Source: Xenorhabdus ehlersii (GTDB lineage Bacteria; Pseudomonadota; Gammaproteobacteria; Enterobacterales; Enterobacteriaceae). Taken from it: DNA of 64,000 nt. The stretch covers positions 13,501 to 77,500 of the forward strand of contig NZ_RAQI01000008.1 of NCBI RefSeq assembly GCF_003610465.1, given 5' to 3'. Each line of letters opens with the position of its first letter. Position 1 is the first letter of the stretch. Made by a program: the position numbers and the translations under genes. This document shows, in pieces, positions 6,976-19,196 of this stretch. Below the pieces are notes generated by a model that had not been told where the DNA came from, searched no databases, and was given only the letters and a program-made list of their open reading frames with translations.

Positions 6976-8349
6976 TTATTCTTCGAACAAACTCTGATGC
7001 AATGTCTGAATGACTTGTTCCGCATCGTTACCAGGAACGAGCAGACAGACATTATGGCTGCTTGCACCACAGCTAATCATACGAATATTAAATGGTTCCA
7101 ACACGCCAAAAATCCCTTTTCCCAAGCCTTTTGCCCGTGAAAGTTCATTACCGATAATCGCCACCAAAGCCATATCTTCTTCGACTTCCACACGGCACAA
7201 TTTAGAAAGTTCAGTTAGTAACGCATTGGTCAGCAGGTTGCCATTAGTGCTGGTGGAACCTTTGGTATCCAGCGTCAGGGCGATACTGACTTCTGATGTG
7301 GTAATCAAATCTACTGAAATATTGTGGCGTGACAGTAGGGTAAAAACTTCTGCCAGAAAGCCCCTGGCATGTAGCATTTTCAGGCTATGTAATGTCAGTA
7401 AAGTTTGTTTGCGGCGCAAGGCCAATGCACGAAACAGTGGGGGATTTCCTGTTTTATCACAGACTACTGTACCGCCTGCCTGTGGTTCTTTGCTGGAGCC
7501 GACAAATACCGGAATACCACAGCGAACAGCCGGTAGTAGTGTGGCAGGATGGAGGATTTTGGCACCGAAGGTTGCCATTTCTGCTGCTTCATCAAAAGCA
7601 ATTTTATTGATGCGTTTGGCTGTAGGAACAATACGGGGATCAGTAGTGTAGATGCCTGGAACATCTGTCCAGATATCCACACGCTGTAAACCAAGTGCTT
7701 CACCCAGTAAGGCTGCGGTATAATCACTGCCACCTCGCCCCAGCGTAGTTGTACGACCTTTTTCTTCTCTGCCAATAAACCCCTGAGTGATGACGATTGT
7801 ATCGTTCAGGCGAGGATGAAGGTGTTCCATTGTCAAAGTATGGATCTGGAGTATATTTGGCTCTGCCCGCCCAAAGTTATCATTGGTTCGCATGATCCGA
7901 CGAATATCAAACCATTCGGCGCCCATATTGCGTTGACGTAGCAACTCTACAAACAATAAGGTGGACATGACTTCGCCATGGCTAACCAATTCATCTGTTA
8001 ATGCTTCTGAAGTAGCGAGCGATGCTGCTTCTGACAGCATCTCAATATTTTCCAGCAGACGATCAATTTCCTCACGGATCACATCGGCTTCATTCAATCG
8101 GTCAATAATGGCGTATTGAATGTCACGGATCTGTTTTAGGTAGTTCTCCCGTTTGTCACTCTCGCAGCCAGCTGCTAATGCAACCAGCAAATTGGTTACG
8201 CCCGCGGACGCTGACAGAACGATCACACGGACATTTGTGTCCGCCAAAATAATGTCGGCGCAATTATTCATGGCATCAAAATCTGCCACACTAGTACCAC
8301 CAAATTTTGCTACTACATACTGCGAGTTAGGAGATGAAACAGCACACAT
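6976..8349 (-). CDS. lysC: Aspartate kinase III, lysine-sensitive
   Basis: LysC phosphorylates aspartate, the first step towards lysine, methionine, threonine and diaminopimelate. The 457-residue protein has the kinase motif KFGGTS at residues 15-20. It also has the TLGRGGSDYTAALL substrate region, the VDIWTDVPGIYTTDPR nucleotide region and two C-terminal ACT domains (about 310-457) for lysine feedback. The length and order match E. coli LysC (449 residues). It is divergent from pgi, as in enterobacteria. The 276-base leader does not contain the lysine riboswitch found before E. coli lysC, so control is presumably allosteric or by another mechanism. Confidence 0.93.
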   Translation of the reverse strand: MCAVSSPNSQYVVAKFGGTSVADFDAMNNCADIILADTNVRVIVLSASAGVTNLLVALAAGCESDKRENYLKQIRDIQYAIIDRLNEADVIREEIDRLLENIEMLSEAASLATSEALTDELVSHGEVMSTLLFVELLRQRNMGAEWFDIRRIMRTNDNFGRAEPNILQIHTLTMEHLHPRLNDTIVITQGFIGREEKGRTTTLGRGGSDYTAALLGEALGLQRVDIWTDVPGIYTTDPRIVPTAKRINKIAFDEAAEMATFGAKILHPATLLPAVRCGIPVFVGSSKEPQAGGTVVCDKTGNPPLFRALALRRKQTLLTLHSLKMLHARGFLAEVFTLLSRHNISVDLITTSEVSIALTLDTKGSTSTNGNLLTNALLTELSKLCRVEVEEDMALVAIIGNELSRAKGLGKGIFGVLEPFNIRMISCGASSHNVCLLVPGNDAEQVIQTLHQSLFEE

Positions 8350-10272
<1,923 letters not shown>

Positions 10273-10300
10273 TCTGAACTTTCATATTATCTAATCTTTT

Positions 10301-10339
10301 CTCACCTTAATAACTGTTGTTATTAAGGTGAGTTTTTTT
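10301..10339 (+). terminator. Rho-independent terminator of pgi
   Basis: A perfect 14-bp stem CTCACCTTAATAAC/GTTATTAAGGTGAG with a 4-base loop is followed by seven T residues. Confidence 0.93.
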
Positions 10340-10455
10340 GTGATTTACATAATTTGTTATCAACTTTTAATTTTATTGGTCTGCAACATGATATCCTCAC
10401 TCCCCATTCGTTGTGCTGTCGGGGAAATTGATATTCCCCGCAATGGGAAAATGAT

Positions 10456-10962
10456 ATGGCAGATGACACAATATTAAATTCAACCCCCATCCACTGGTTA
10501 TCATCAAATGAGACTGACCTTCTGCCTGAATCTGTTTTAGGTTGGCTGATGGAAGTAGGCTCAATGACACGTCGCTTTGAACAACATTGTCAGCAGGTAT
10601 CGGTTGCTCCTTTCCGGGAAGGTTTTATCACTCTGGCAGAGTTAAATGATGAAAGTGAGCACTTACCTGTAAGTGAAAAATATTGGTTACGTGAAATTGT
10701 CTTGTATGGGGATAATATCCCGTGGCTTTTGGGACATACAGTTATTCCTGGGGAAACACTCACTGGCCCAGATAGAAAATTGGTTGATGTAGGCACTGTT
10801 CCACTTGGACGTTATCTTTTTAGTGGTAATAATTTAACACGGGATTATATTCAAATAGGCCGACAGGGGGATCGTTGGGCACGCCGTTCTTTATTGAGGT
10901 TGTCGGGTAAGCCACTGCTGCTCACAGAGGTTTTTTTACTGAATTCACCTGTATATAAATAG
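10456..10962 (+). CDS. ubiC: Chorismate pyruvate-lyase
   Basis: UbiC removes pyruvate from chorismate to give 4-hydroxybenzoate, the first committed step of ubiquinone synthesis. The 168-residue protein matches the UbiC length (165 in E. coli). The WLREIVLYG segment holds the conserved active-site arginine, VPLGRYLF is the mid-strand motif, and the C-terminal [11 protein letters not shown] holds the catalytic glutamate. It is followed 35 bases later by ubiA, which uses its product, so the two are co-transcribed. Confidence 0.93.
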   Translation: MADDTILNSTPIHWLSSNETDLLPESVLGWLMEVGSMTRRFEQHCQQVSVAPFREGFITLAELNDESEHLPVSEKYWLREIVLYGDNIPWLLGHTVIPGETLTGPDRKLVDVGTVPLGRYLFSGNNLTRDYIQIGRQGDRWARRSLLRLSGKPLLLTEVFLLNSPVYK

Positions 10963-10997
10963 AATTAAGATCAACAGAACTAAAGGGGAGAAATAGA

Positions 10998-11864
10998 TTG
11001 AAGGTCAGTATGACGCGGGATAAATGGCATGCTTATTGCCGTTTAATGCGTATCGATAAACCCATTGGCACATTATTACTATTATGGCCAACATATTGGG
11101 CATTGTGGATTGCCGCAAAAGGTATGCCAGATTTGCACATAGGGTTAGTATTTACTCTCGGTGTGTTTTTTATGCGTGCTGCGGGATGTTGCATTAATGA
11201 TTTCGCAGACAGAAAATTTGATGGGTATGTAGAACGGACAAAATCTCGTCCTCTTCCCAGTGGCGATATTACCGAAAAAGAAAGCAAAATCTTGTTTGCC
11301 ACACTGATACTCATTTCTTTCGCACTGGTTCTGACACTGAATAAAATGACGATTGCATTGTCAGTCGTTGGGCTGGCACTGGCGTGGGTTTACCCTTTTG
11401 TCAAGCGCGTTAGTCACTTGCCACAAGTTGTGTTAGGTGCTGCTTACGGCTGGTCAATTCCTATGGCGTTTGCCGCAGTCAGTGAATCTTTACCTTTAGA
11501 ATGCTGGCTATTATTTTTAGCCAACATCATTTGGTCTGTAATTTATGATACGCAGTATGCAATGGTTGATCGTGACGATGACTTGAAAATCGGGGTGAAA
11601 TCGACAGCCGTACTTTTCGGACGTTTTGATAAACTAATCATTGGCATTCTGCAATTCATCATGCTGGGCATTTTGGTTTTAGTTGGCGGGATGGTGAATC
11701 TGGGGGGAATATATTATTGGACGGTATTATTGGCAACAGCACTATTCGTTTATCAGCATAAATTGCTCACAAATAGGGAAAGGTCTGGCTGTTTTCAAGC
11801 GTTTATGAACAACAACTATGTCGGTTTAGTTCTATTCCTCGGCGTTTTTTTTAGCTATGTCTAA
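10998..11864 (+). CDS. ubiA: 4-hydroxybenzoate octaprenyltransferase
   Basis: UbiA is a multispanning membrane enzyme that attaches the polyprenyl tail to 4-hydroxybenzoate. Both aspartate-rich motifs are present: NDFADRKFD at about 67-75 and [12 protein letters not shown] at about 190-201, which bind the Mg-diphosphate. At 288 residues it is nearly colinear with E. coli UbiA. That agreement favours the TTG start at 10998 (AGGGGAG ahead of it) over the ATG at 11010. Confidence 0.93.
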   Translation: MKVSMTRDKWHAYCRLMRIDKPIGTLLLLWPTYWALWIAAKGMPDLHIGLVFTLGVFFMRAAGCCINDFADRKFDGYVERTKSRPLPSGDITEKESKILFATLILISFALVLTLNKMTIALSVVGLALAWVYPFVKRVSHLPQVVLGAAYGWSIPMAFAAVSESLPLECWLLFLANIIWSVIYDTQYAMVDRDDDLKIGVKSTAVLFGRFDKLIIGILQFIMLGILVLVGGMVNLGGIYYWTVLLATALFVYQHKLLTNRERSGCFQAFMNNNYVGLVLFLGVFFSYV

Positions 11865-11928
11865 TAGGGTGTAGCTTTAATATAACGGGCGGTAATCCGC
11901 CCGTTAATTTCTGACCTGTTTGGTGTCG

Positions 11929-14397
11929 TTATTGCTGTTCTTGTGTTACCTGTGCAGGTTCATTTTGTTCTGGTGGCATACTAACACTTTCAATCGTCAA
12001 GCGAATTTCAGGTGACATCAGCTCACTCAATACATGATAGAGTTCCTGGGCACTGGTTGTAATCATATCGCCGCTGTCTTGAATATAACTTTCTTCGCGC
12101 AGCGTATTGACCGAACAAGCAAAAACTGCCTTGTCGAAGAACTCCGGCGCATTGATGCCATGCAGAACTGACAGACGTTGTGCCAGCATCCGGCTCTCTT
12201 TTTCCAGTACACCACGGCTGATTTCAGGTGTGGCATTCAACAAAGAGAGTGTAATGGCATAACGTTGCAGCGTTTCCCTGATGCCAGCTGCCAGCAATTG
12301 CAGTGGGCGAATACGCGCAGGATTTAGCACCAGCATTCCTTGCTCTTTGTTGCAGATAAGGCCTTGGCGTGCCAGCTCATCAATCAAGGTATTGACGACG
12401 TCAGGGAGTGTTTCTTTGCTGTAACGCATGAAAAGTTCCTGCTTGATCAGCGGATAAATCAACGCTACCTGTCTGAGCAATTCACTGCGACTAATGCGGC
12501 GGTGATGCATAATAATACTGGTAATCAGGGATGGCAGGATCAATAAGTGCTGGATATTATTACGATAATAAGTCATCAATACCGCGCTTTCACGTGGCAG
12601 GATAATAATATCTCCCAGACTATCTTTCTCGACTTCAAACTTATTCATCATAAGAGCATGATCTAACAACTCTTCTGCGGTTTGGTTTGGCACTGTGATA
12701 TCGTCAGTGTAAGGCACATTACGCAGTAATTGCAGATAGCAATCCAACTGCTCAATAAGTTGTTCACGAGTAAGTGCTCGCTGACGTGATGACAACAATG
12801 CTGTAGTGCATAAATTAATAGCATTAGCGGCGGCAGCATTATTGATATTGACCATAATATTGTCAGCCAGTTTACTGACTGTTGGCGTCAGCCATGTTGG
12901 ACGCTGAGATTCTATTGGATCAATGGAATCACGCCACTCTGGTACATGCTGATTCAGGTATTGTGTCAACGGGATCGGTTCACCAAAATTCACGTAACCT
13001 TGTCCCAGATTACGTAATTTGCGCAACCCTCGAACCATCTGGAAAAAGCCTTCTTTTTCCTTGGTTGCACCGCGCAGCTCTTTGGCATATGTTGCCACTT
13101 CCATCACATGTTCATAACCGATATAGATCGGCACAATCGTGATTGGACGAGATTCTCCCCGCAGCATAGCTTGCAAGGTCATGGAGAGCGTCCCCGTTTT
13201 GGGATCAAGCAAACGACCAGTACGGGAGCGTCCTCCTTCGACAAAGTATTCAACCGAATAACCGCGGGTAAACAACTCACCGAGGTATTCACGAAAGATG
13301 GTTGAATAGAGCTTATTGCCTTTAAACGTACGGCGGATAAAGAACGCACCAAGACGACGGAATATCGGACCAGCAGGCCAGAAATTCAGGTTAATGCCCG
13401 CAGCAATGTGTGGTGGAACCAGCCCTTGGTGATAGAGCACATAAGAGAGCAGAAGATAGTCCATATGGCTGCGATGGCATGGAACATAAACCAGTTCATG
13501 ACCATCCTGTGCCAACTGGCGAACTCGTTCGGCGTTATGAACATTGATGCCTTGATACAAACGGTTCCAGGTCCAACTTAAAACCCGATCGGTCAAGCGT
13601 ACGGTTTCATAGGAGAAATTTGCAGCAATCTCTTCCAACATATTGATGGCGTTCTGCTTTGCCTTTTCGGGAGAGATTTTCTTGCTACGGGCTTCATCAG
13701 CAATCGCTTTTTCTATTGCTTTTGATGTCAGTAACTTGTTGAACAGATCCTGTCTGGCAGGCAAACGAGGCCCAACCGCCGCAAGACGCTGGCGGGAATA
13801 GTGCATCCGAGCCACACGGGCGAGTTTATTGGCGATGATATTATCTGTACCATGCTCGTCGGCCATACGGCGTAAAGACACAGGTGTGGAGAAACGGACA
13901 AAACTATCCCGTCCAAGCCATAAGATCGCAAAAAACTTCTGCACGCCATTTAGCAAGCGTAATTGTGGGGTTGTATGCCCTTCTTGCCCTTCGCGTCCTG
14001 GGGAACGGCCAAACATGACGGAAACGGGCACCATCTGGATATCCAGATCGGGATTATTGTGATGCAAGTCCAGATAAGAGTGGAAAATTCTCACAGATTC
14101 ATGTTTTGGCGCATAACAACGGAACACACGTGGACCATTATCGATAAAGACACAACTGGGAAGCTGTGTATCACCAATTTCCAAAGGGTTCAACGGATCG
14201 GGCAGATCTTGCGCCAGACATTGTTGACGTAGAGTCAATAAGTCTGTTTTTGATCGATACGGCAGTATATACAAAATAGGCCGAGTCGTATCAAGACGCA
14301 GTTCTGCAATAGGATCCGTAGGGATTAGTTTACTTTTTACTAATAATTTTAGTGGTAAATTCAATAACTTATAATATATTTTACGCCAACCTGACAT
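11929..14397 (-). CDS. plsB: Glycerol-3-phosphate 1-O-acyltransferase
   Basis: PlsB makes lysophosphatidate at the inner membrane, the entry step of phospholipid synthesis. The 822-residue protein has the acyltransferase HX4D box HRSHMD (His308, Asp313). It also has the substrate blocks [12 protein letters not shown] and [12 protein letters not shown]. The start at 14397 ([15 protein letters not shown]) matches the family N-terminus; an upstream in-frame ATG at 14475 would add 26 unlikely residues. It is divergent from dgkA, the diacylglycerol recycling enzyme, as in E. coli, where that pair lies beside lexA. Confidence 0.94.
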   Translation of the reverse strand: MSGWRKIYYKLLNLPLKLLVKSKLIPTDPIAELRLDTTRPILYILPYRSKTDLLTLRQQCLAQDLPDPLNPLEIGDTQLPSCVFIDNGPRVFRCYAPKHESVRIFHSYLDLHHNNPDLDIQMVPVSVMFGRSPGREGQEGHTTPQLRLLNGVQKFFAILWLGRDSFVRFSTPVSLRRMADEHGTDNIIANKLARVARMHYSRQRLAAVGPRLPARQDLFNKLLTSKAIEKAIADEARSKKISPEKAKQNAINMLEEIAANFSYETVRLTDRVLSWTWNRLYQGINVHNAERVRQLAQDGHELVYVPCHRSHMDYLLLSYVLYHQGLVPPHIAAGINLNFWPAGPIFRRLGAFFIRRTFKGNKLYSTIFREYLGELFTRGYSVEYFVEGGRSRTGRLLDPKTGTLSMTLQAMLRGESRPITIVPIYIGYEHVMEVATYAKELRGATKEKEGFFQMVRGLRKLRNLGQGYVNFGEPIPLTQYLNQHVPEWRDSIDPIESQRPTWLTPTVSKLADNIMVNINNAAAANAINLCTTALLSSRQRALTREQLIEQLDCYLQLLRNVPYTDDITVPNQTAEELLDHALMMNKFEVEKDSLGDIIILPRESAVLMTYYRNNIQHLLILPSLITSIIMHHRRISRSELLRQVALIYPLIKQELFMRYSKETLPDVVNTLIDELARQGLICNKEQGMLVLNPARIRPLQLLAAGIRETLQRYAITLSLLNATPEISRGVLEKESRMLAQRLSVLHGINAPEFFDKAVFACSVNTLREESYIQDSGDMITTSAQELYHVLSELMSPEIRLTIESVSMPPEQNEPAQVTQEQQ

Positions 14398-14533
14398 AAC
14401 TGCTTTAAGCCTCTTGTTAGCAATGCATCGCAAGGATACCAGAAACAAGTTTTGAGATCTGTGTAAATAAGACAATAATAAGAGCTAAAAGTTATATATC
14501 CATACAATCATGAAGTTCATTAAAGAAATTTTT

Positions 14534-14905
14534 ATGGCAAATCAATCAACAGGTTTAAGCCGTATCATTAAAGCGGCTGGGTATTCGGTGAAAGGAATCA
14601 AGGCTGCATGGCAAAATGAAGCGGCATTTCGGCAGGAAGCAATTGCTGCCATACTTGCGATCATTATTGCATTTTCTTTAGATTTTGGCTTACATGAGAG
14701 ACTCCTCCTGATTGGCTCTGTTATGCTGGTGGTCATTGTCGAAATCCTCAATAGTGCCATAGAAGCAGTCGTGGATCGCGTCGGTAGTGAATATCATGAA
14801 TTATCAGGTCGAGCGAAAGATATGGGGTCTGCAGCTGTGTTGCTTACCATACTTTTGGCGTTGTTTATTTGGGGAATGATCTTTTGGTCGCATTTTATGC
14901 ACTGA
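14534..14905 (+). CDS. dgkA: Diacylglycerol kinase
   Basis: DgkA recycles diacylglycerol, formed during membrane-derived oligosaccharide synthesis, to phosphatidate. The 123-residue protein has three transmembrane helices and the family signature EILNSAIEAVVDRVGSEYHE followed by SGRAKDMGSAAV, which holds the catalytic and Mg-binding glutamates. The start at 14534 (MANQSTGLSRI) aligns with E. coli DgkA; the upstream ATG at 14510 would add eight residues. Next to lexA as in enterobacteria. Confidence 0.92.
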   Translation: MANQSTGLSRIIKAAGYSVKGIKAAWQNEAAFRQEAIAAILAIIIAFSLDFGLHERLLLIGSVMLVVIVEILNSAIEAVVDRVGSEYHELSGRAKDMGSAAVLLTILLALFIWGMIFWSHFMH

Positions 14906-14978
14906 GGTAGTGTGTGTTTTCATCAGATACGTTATTTAGCTGCTTTTACATGCTGACAGGTTCCCAATTCGACTTTAC

Positions 14979-14994
14979 CTGTATATACTCACAG
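14979..14994 (+). promoter_or_regulatory. LexA box 1 upstream of lexA
   Basis: CTGTATATACTCACAG fits the CTGT-N8-ACAG SOS consensus. It is identical to the first operator of E. coli lexA. Confidence 0.93.
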
Positions 14995-14999
14995 TCTGA

Positions 15000-15015
15000 C
15001 TGTATAAACAAACAG
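15000..15015 (+). promoter_or_regulatory. LexA box 2 upstream of lexA
   Basis: CTGTATAAACAAACAG is the second SOS operator, 21 bases (two helical turns) from the first and just before the GGGGGCG ribosome site, so LexA represses itself. Confidence 0.9.
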
Positions 15016-15023
15016 GGGGCGAA

Positions 15024-15638
15024 ATGAAAGCATTAACTGCCAGGCAGCAGCAAGTCTATGACTTGGTGCGTGATCATATTTCGCAAACGGGTATGCCACC
15101 AACACGTGCTGAAATTGCAGCGCGACTTGGTTTTCGTTCACCTAACGCAGCAGAAGAGCATTTAAAGGCACTTGCGCGTAAAGGGGTGATAGAGATTATC
15201 TCTGGTGCGTCCAGAGGTATCCGTTTGCTGCTTGAAGAAGATGAAGGGGCAGGATTGCCGTTGATCGGTCGTGTTGCTGCTGGGGAACCACTACTGGCTC
15301 AGGAACACATCGAAAGTCACTATAAGGTTGATCCTGAATTATTCAAACCAAGCGCTGACTTTCTGTTACGTGTCAGTGGGATGTCCATGAAAGACATTGG
15401 GATTATGGACGGAGATTTACTGGCTGTACATAAAACACAGGATGTTCATAATGGGCAAGTCATTGTGGCGCGCATTGAAGATGAAGTCACAGTAAAACGC
15501 TTCAAACAAACAGGAAATAAAATTGAACTGATTGCTGAAAATCCGGAATTTAAACCCATTGTTGTTGATTTGAGCGAGCAGAATTTCACTATTGAAGGAT
15601 TGGCAGTCGGCGTTATTCGTAGCGGGGACTGGTTCTGA
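15024..15638 (+). CDS. lexA: LexA SOS repressor
   Basis: LexA represses DNA-damage genes and cleaves itself when RecA is activated. The 204-residue protein has an N-terminal winged helix domain ([21 protein letters not shown]). The Ala86-Gly87 cleavage site is in RVAAGEP. The catalytic dyad is Ser121 in VSGMSM and Lys158 in VTVKRF. Two LexA boxes overlap its promoter. E. coli has dinF immediately downstream; here dinF is absent and zur follows on the opposite strand. Confidence 0.96.
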   Translation: MKALTARQQQVYDLVRDHISQTGMPPTRAEIAARLGFRSPNAAEEHLKALARKGVIEIISGASRGIRLLLEEDEGAGLPLIGRVAAGEPLLAQEHIESHYKVDPELFKPSADFLLRVSGMSMKDIGIMDGDLLAVHKTQDVHNGQVIVARIEDEVTVKRFKQTGNKIELIAENPEFKPIVVDLSEQNFTIEGLAVGVIRSGDWF

Positions 15639-15693
15639 TTGTAAAGGCGGATAATTGCAGTTTGCCATTCTGGGGCGGTCATTTTTCCCAGAA

Positions 15694-15717
15694 CCCGTTA
15701 AACTTAAGTTTAACGGG
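15694..15717. terminator. Hairpin between lexA and zur
   Basis: CCCGTTAAAC TTAA GTTTAACGGG is a perfect 10-bp stem between convergent genes. T-tracts are weak on both strands, so this is a probable but not textbook terminator. Confidence 0.55.
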
Positions 15718-15787
15718 AACTTGAAAAATATAAGATTATATTAGCTATGACCGCCTCATTGCCCAATTTGGCTTCGAGTGTTTTTTC

Positions 15788-16300
15788 TTATTTCTTTTTA
15801 TTTTCTTCAACCGAATGATTGTGCTGGCATATATCGCGCTCTGTACAGGATTCAATCTCATGGCAGGAAGAACACATGCCATGCACTTCTATCACGCTAT
15901 TTCGCAAATGAAATCCCGTACCTTGCGCTAACTGTTGAATAGCTGATTCAATATCCTTTGCATCCTTTTCGGTTACTGAACCACAAAATTCACAGATAAA
16001 CATTGCCGAAGTATGGTATGGCTCTTCAAAATGATGGCAAAGCACATAGCTATTTGTAGATTCTATTTTGTGAATAAAACCTTGTTCAAGCAGAAACTCC
16101 AATCCACGATAAACGGTTGGAGGCTTGGCTTGTGGCTCGACTTCACGCAATAAATCCAGCAAATCATAAGCGCTTATCGCGCTAGGCTGTTCAGTGATTA
16201 AACGAAGAATTTCAAGGCGTTGAGGTGTCAAACGAACCCCTCTTGACAGGCAGATTGTTTCAGCCTGTGCCAGTAACTTTTTTTGATTGATAGTTTTCAT
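15788..16300 (-). CDS. zur: Zinc uptake regulator (Fur family)
   Basis: Zur represses zinc import genes when zinc is plentiful. The 170-residue protein has a winged helix with RLTPQRLEILRL and PPTVYRGLEFLLEQGF. Its metal sites include HHFEEPYHTSAMFICEFCGS and CSSCHEIESC. It ends in a His-rich tail. ATG 16300 (preceded by GAGAGG) is preferred over the in-frame ATG at 16321. Resembles E. coli Zur (171 residues). Confidence 0.92.
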   Translation of the reverse strand: MKTINQKKLLAQAETICLSRGVRLTPQRLEILRLITEQPSAISAYDLLDLLREVEPQAKPPTVYRGLEFLLEQGFIHKIESTNSYVLCHHFEEPYHTSAMFICEFCGSVTEKDAKDIESAIQQLAQGTGFHLRNSVIEVHGMCSSCHEIESCTERDICQHNHSVEENKKK

Positions 16301-16767
16301 TACACCTCTCACACCTAACACGATGCTAATGACTTTAATGTTATCATGTTTTTTAACCTGAGAGTGGGATCGATATGATGTTCAGTTCTCGTCTGATGTG
16401 TAACATACCTGTGAAGAAAAGTGGTTAACTTGTCATGATGGGATACTTGAAAATAAAATTAATCCGTGGATAAGAACAATAAAATGGGCTGAAAAACGGA
16501 GAAAATAAAACTGAAAATATTGGATAATATCTGAGGGTTTAAGTTAATTTATCTGGATAATTATATTGAAAATTAAAATTATATGTTGTTTGAATATGTC
16601 ACTCTTCATAATTAACACTGTAAATAGTATTCTCCATTACTAATATTAGGCATGGTTTATAATGATTAATAATAAAAGCGGTTTATTCTAATGGTTCTAC
16701 TTAGGAAAGAAAAAGATTTTAACATTAAAGAATTCAAAATACATCTTACTTAATTAATGGATTAAAA
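16301..16767. other. AT-rich intergenic region between zur and a DUF1266 gene
   Basis: The stretch is about 465 bases with no supported gene. It contains the zur promoter and presumably the promoter of the downstream plus-strand pair. I recognised no operator, riboswitch or repeat. Confidence 0.4.
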
Positions 16768-17919
16768 ATGAAAGAATTATTGCAAAACCACCCGAATAAT
16801 AGAAGGTTTCCTGTTAATGGTTTTCGGATAATCAAAAATATCCTCAAGGAAAGAAAAAGTGTGACATTTCTTAAGCCTATTCAGGCAGTTGGTTTAAGTG
16901 CTCTTTATATTGCAACACTTTTGTTAGGGATATTATCGACCGGAATAACGATACTGATCTTTGATGATAATAACGTATCTTCAAAGGGATATATACTTTG
17001 GGCTAGCTTGATTGGCTTGAGCTTACTTGGTATATATCTCTCCACTTACAGTTTCCAACGCATCAAAAATCTCCCTATTACCGAACAGAAACGTTATTAC
17101 TTACAGGCAAAGTATTCTGTTTTGCCGGAAGAAAAGCGTCAGGCATTGCGTTTGCATATCGTTAGTTGTTATTACGATGGTTTTTGGACAGAAACATTAG
17201 AACATTACCCTTTAAAAAGCCGTGTTTCTCGCGATAATTACCAATACCGTATCTTGCCCTTATCTGATGCAGAGCCTCATCAGTCTCAAGTCTATACAGA
17301 TTGGGGAATACTTAATGAAAAAGATTATTGGAAAGTACTGCATGACTTATGGGCAGGAATGCACTCAGAGCGTTTTGCGGTTGATGCGGTTTTTACCGAT
17401 GGAGAAATGTTTAAGGTACTTGGCAGTTTAATTGAAGAGCCAGAGGAATATGTACAGCAATGTTCTCGATCAATTAATGAACGTCCGCCCGTTTTACTTT
17501 GGGGATTTGATCTCTGGCGAGCGATTGTTTTGAGCCGAAATTGTTTTGCTGCGGGTTATATTAGTGAAGAAACGGCGTGGAAAAATATACTAAAAACAGC
17601 CGATTATGTTTATGAAATTTTTGGCAGCTTCGATGAATTCCACACGAATTATCGGTTAGGTAATGCCTATTGGAGCCGGAATTTTGACACAGCGAAAGGA
17701 CGCCTGAAAGCGTTTTGGTTTTATAAGGAACATTGTGACTGGCCGATGGCTCAATTACCTTGGCCAAACCCGAAAGGTATCTTTATGGAACAATATATGA
17801 AAGATGGTTTTGCTAATGCGGTCAATTCCATATTGCGCGATCAACAAATGGAAGATTCACTCGACGACGAAGTCATGGATGAGGATAGTAGCCATACTGC
17901 AATTCGTGTATTGCATTAA
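16768..17919 (+). CDS. DUF1266-family membrane-anchored protein
   Basis: This 383-residue protein has two predicted transmembrane segments near residues 43-63 and 73-93, and a cytoplasmic C-terminal region resembling DUF1266. The supporting segments are DWGILNEKDYWKVLHDL, then WGFDLWRAIVLSRNCFAAGY, ISEETAWKNIL and FGSFDEFHTNYRLGNAYW. The function of DUF1266 is unknown. The C-terminus is acidic (SLDDEVMDEDSS). It has no counterpart between zur and dusA in E. coli. A separate nuclease-like gene follows after 60 bases on the same strand, so they may be one accessory cassette. Low GC compared with dusA supports acquisition. Confidence 0.65.
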   Translation: MKELLQNHPNNRRFPVNGFRIIKNILKERKSVTFLKPIQAVGLSALYIATLLLGILSTGITILIFDDNNVSSKGYILWASLIGLSLLGIYLSTYSFQRIKNLPITEQKRYYLQAKYSVLPEEKRQALRLHIVSCYYDGFWTETLEHYPLKSRVSRDNYQYRILPLSDAEPHQSQVYTDWGILNEKDYWKVLHDLWAGMHSERFAVDAVFTDGEMFKVLGSLIEEPEEYVQQCSRSINERPPVLLWGFDLWRAIVLSRNCFAAGYISEETAWKNILKTADYVYEIFGSFDEFHTNYRLGNAYWSRNFDTAKGRLKAFWFYKEHCDWPMAQLPWPNPKGIFMEQYMKDGFANAVNSILRDQQMEDSLDDEVMDEDSSHTAIRVLH

Positions 17920-17979
17920 TAACATGTAGGGATAGGTATGTATACTATATGGCACAAAGGAACGATTTAAAAAAATAAT

Positions 17980-19005
17980 ATGAGTACAAACATGGCAATA
18001 TATGAATTAACACAGGATAGGTTAATAGAAGTTGAAATGACTTCATTTGAGGCAGAGAAGCTGAAAGAACGACAAGACATTCAGCGTCTTTTAAAATCAC
18101 AAATTGGAGCCATTAGTCCAGATACATTAGTGATTGCAGAAGAATATAGTCATTTTGTTGGTTCTAATCGCCGCCTTGATTTACTTGGTATCGATAAGTC
18201 TGCCAATCTCGTCGTCATAGAGCTTAAGCGGGATGACGATGGTGGTCATATGGAACTTCAGGCGATTCGGTACGCAGCTATGGTTTCGAATCTAACGTGG
18301 GAGCAGGCTGTTAGTGCCTACAGGGAATTTTTGAGTCAAACGGGACAGGATATTGATGCTGAAAGTTCGTTGTTGGATTTTCTGGCCTGGGACTCTCCAC
18401 AGCATAGTGATTTTGCTAAAGAAACACGTATCGTTTTAGCTGCTTTTGGTTTTTCTAAAGAGATTACGACATCGGTTTTGTGGATGAATGATATAGGAAT
18501 GGATATAACTTGTGTTCGTCTTCAACCTTTTCGAGTAAATGAAAAACTTTTATTGAATGTTGAGCAAATTATTCCTCTTCCCGAAGCGGTAGATTACCAG
18601 ATAAAGGTACGCCATAAAAATCGGGAAAAGAGAGTTGTTAGCAATGAAAAAGATCACTCATCACTTAATCTGTATGTTAATGGAATACCTTACCAGCAAG
18701 GATTCCGTAAGTCAGATATTGGTTTTTATACAGTTAAAGCACTTGAGGAGCATCAATTAATTGATGAGTCTGGTTTTAGCTATCTCCGAAATAATAAAGC
18801 TTGTTCGTTTCAATTGCTGAAAAAATATGAAGAAATTAAAGGAACTGGAGATAAATACAAAAAATATCGCACTCAGTTAGAGCCTGAGTTTGATTATCAA
18901 GGTGAGGGGTACTACATCGCTCGAAATTGGAGCCTTTCTAGTACAAATCGATTTATTAATGAAATTCAAGAGAAATTCTCGTCACTACACTTTGAATGGA
19001 GCTAA
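17980..19005 (+). CDS. PD-(D/E)XK nuclease-like protein
   Basis: The 341-residue protein carries a restriction-endonuclease-like core at about residues 35-110: SNRRLDLLGID, then LVVIELKRDDDGG (the D-x(n)-ExK metal site), then ELQAIRYAAMVS with the Q-xxx-Y helix of this superfamily. That order resembles NucS/DUF91-type and other predicted nucleases. The C-terminal half (from about 215) is a second domain I do not recognise. No methylase or helicase partner is visible, so a restriction role is not supported. It could be a repair or defence nuclease. The terminator at 19079-19100 closes the unit. The annotated start has an alternative internal ATG (codon 5). Confidence 0.65.
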   Translation: MSTNMAIYELTQDRLIEVEMTSFEAEKLKERQDIQRLLKSQIGAISPDTLVIAEEYSHFVGSNRRLDLLGIDKSANLVVIELKRDDDGGHMELQAIRYAAMVSNLTWEQAVSAYREFLSQTGQDIDAESSLLDFLAWDSPQHSDFAKETRIVLAAFGFSKEITTSVLWMNDIGMDITCVRLQPFRVNEKLLLNVEQIIPLPEAVDYQIKVRHKNREKRVVSNEKDHSSLNLYVNGIPYQQGFRKSDIGFYTVKALEEHQLIDESGFSYLRNNKACSFQLLKKYEEIKGTGDKYKKYRTQLEPEFDYQGEGYYIARNWSLSSTNRFINEIQEKFSSLHFEWS

Positions 19006-19078
19006 TTCAAGTATTCATTTTTGGTTGAGTTTGAAGCGATCCTTTTCGCTCTGTATAATCGCTCGCCTTGGATAATTT

Positions 19079-19100
19079 GGGGGGAGTTTGTGCTCCCCCC
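19079..19100 (+). terminator. Terminator after the nuclease-like gene
   Basis: GGGGGGAG TTTGTG CTCCCCCC forms a strong 8-bp GC stem followed by TTAAT, 73 bases after the stop and before dusA. Confidence 0.7.
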
Positions 19101-19196
19101 TTAATATCTCCTAATGGCTGAATAAGCCGAAATAAACCAGAATATAAAGTGGCGATATCGGCGCTATCTTTTTGATTTTTAAACGAGGTTTGTGAT

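Noticed and set aside
17980..19005. Restriction-modification system
   Set aside because: Only a nuclease-like protein is present; no methyltransferase, specificity or helicase gene lies adjacent.
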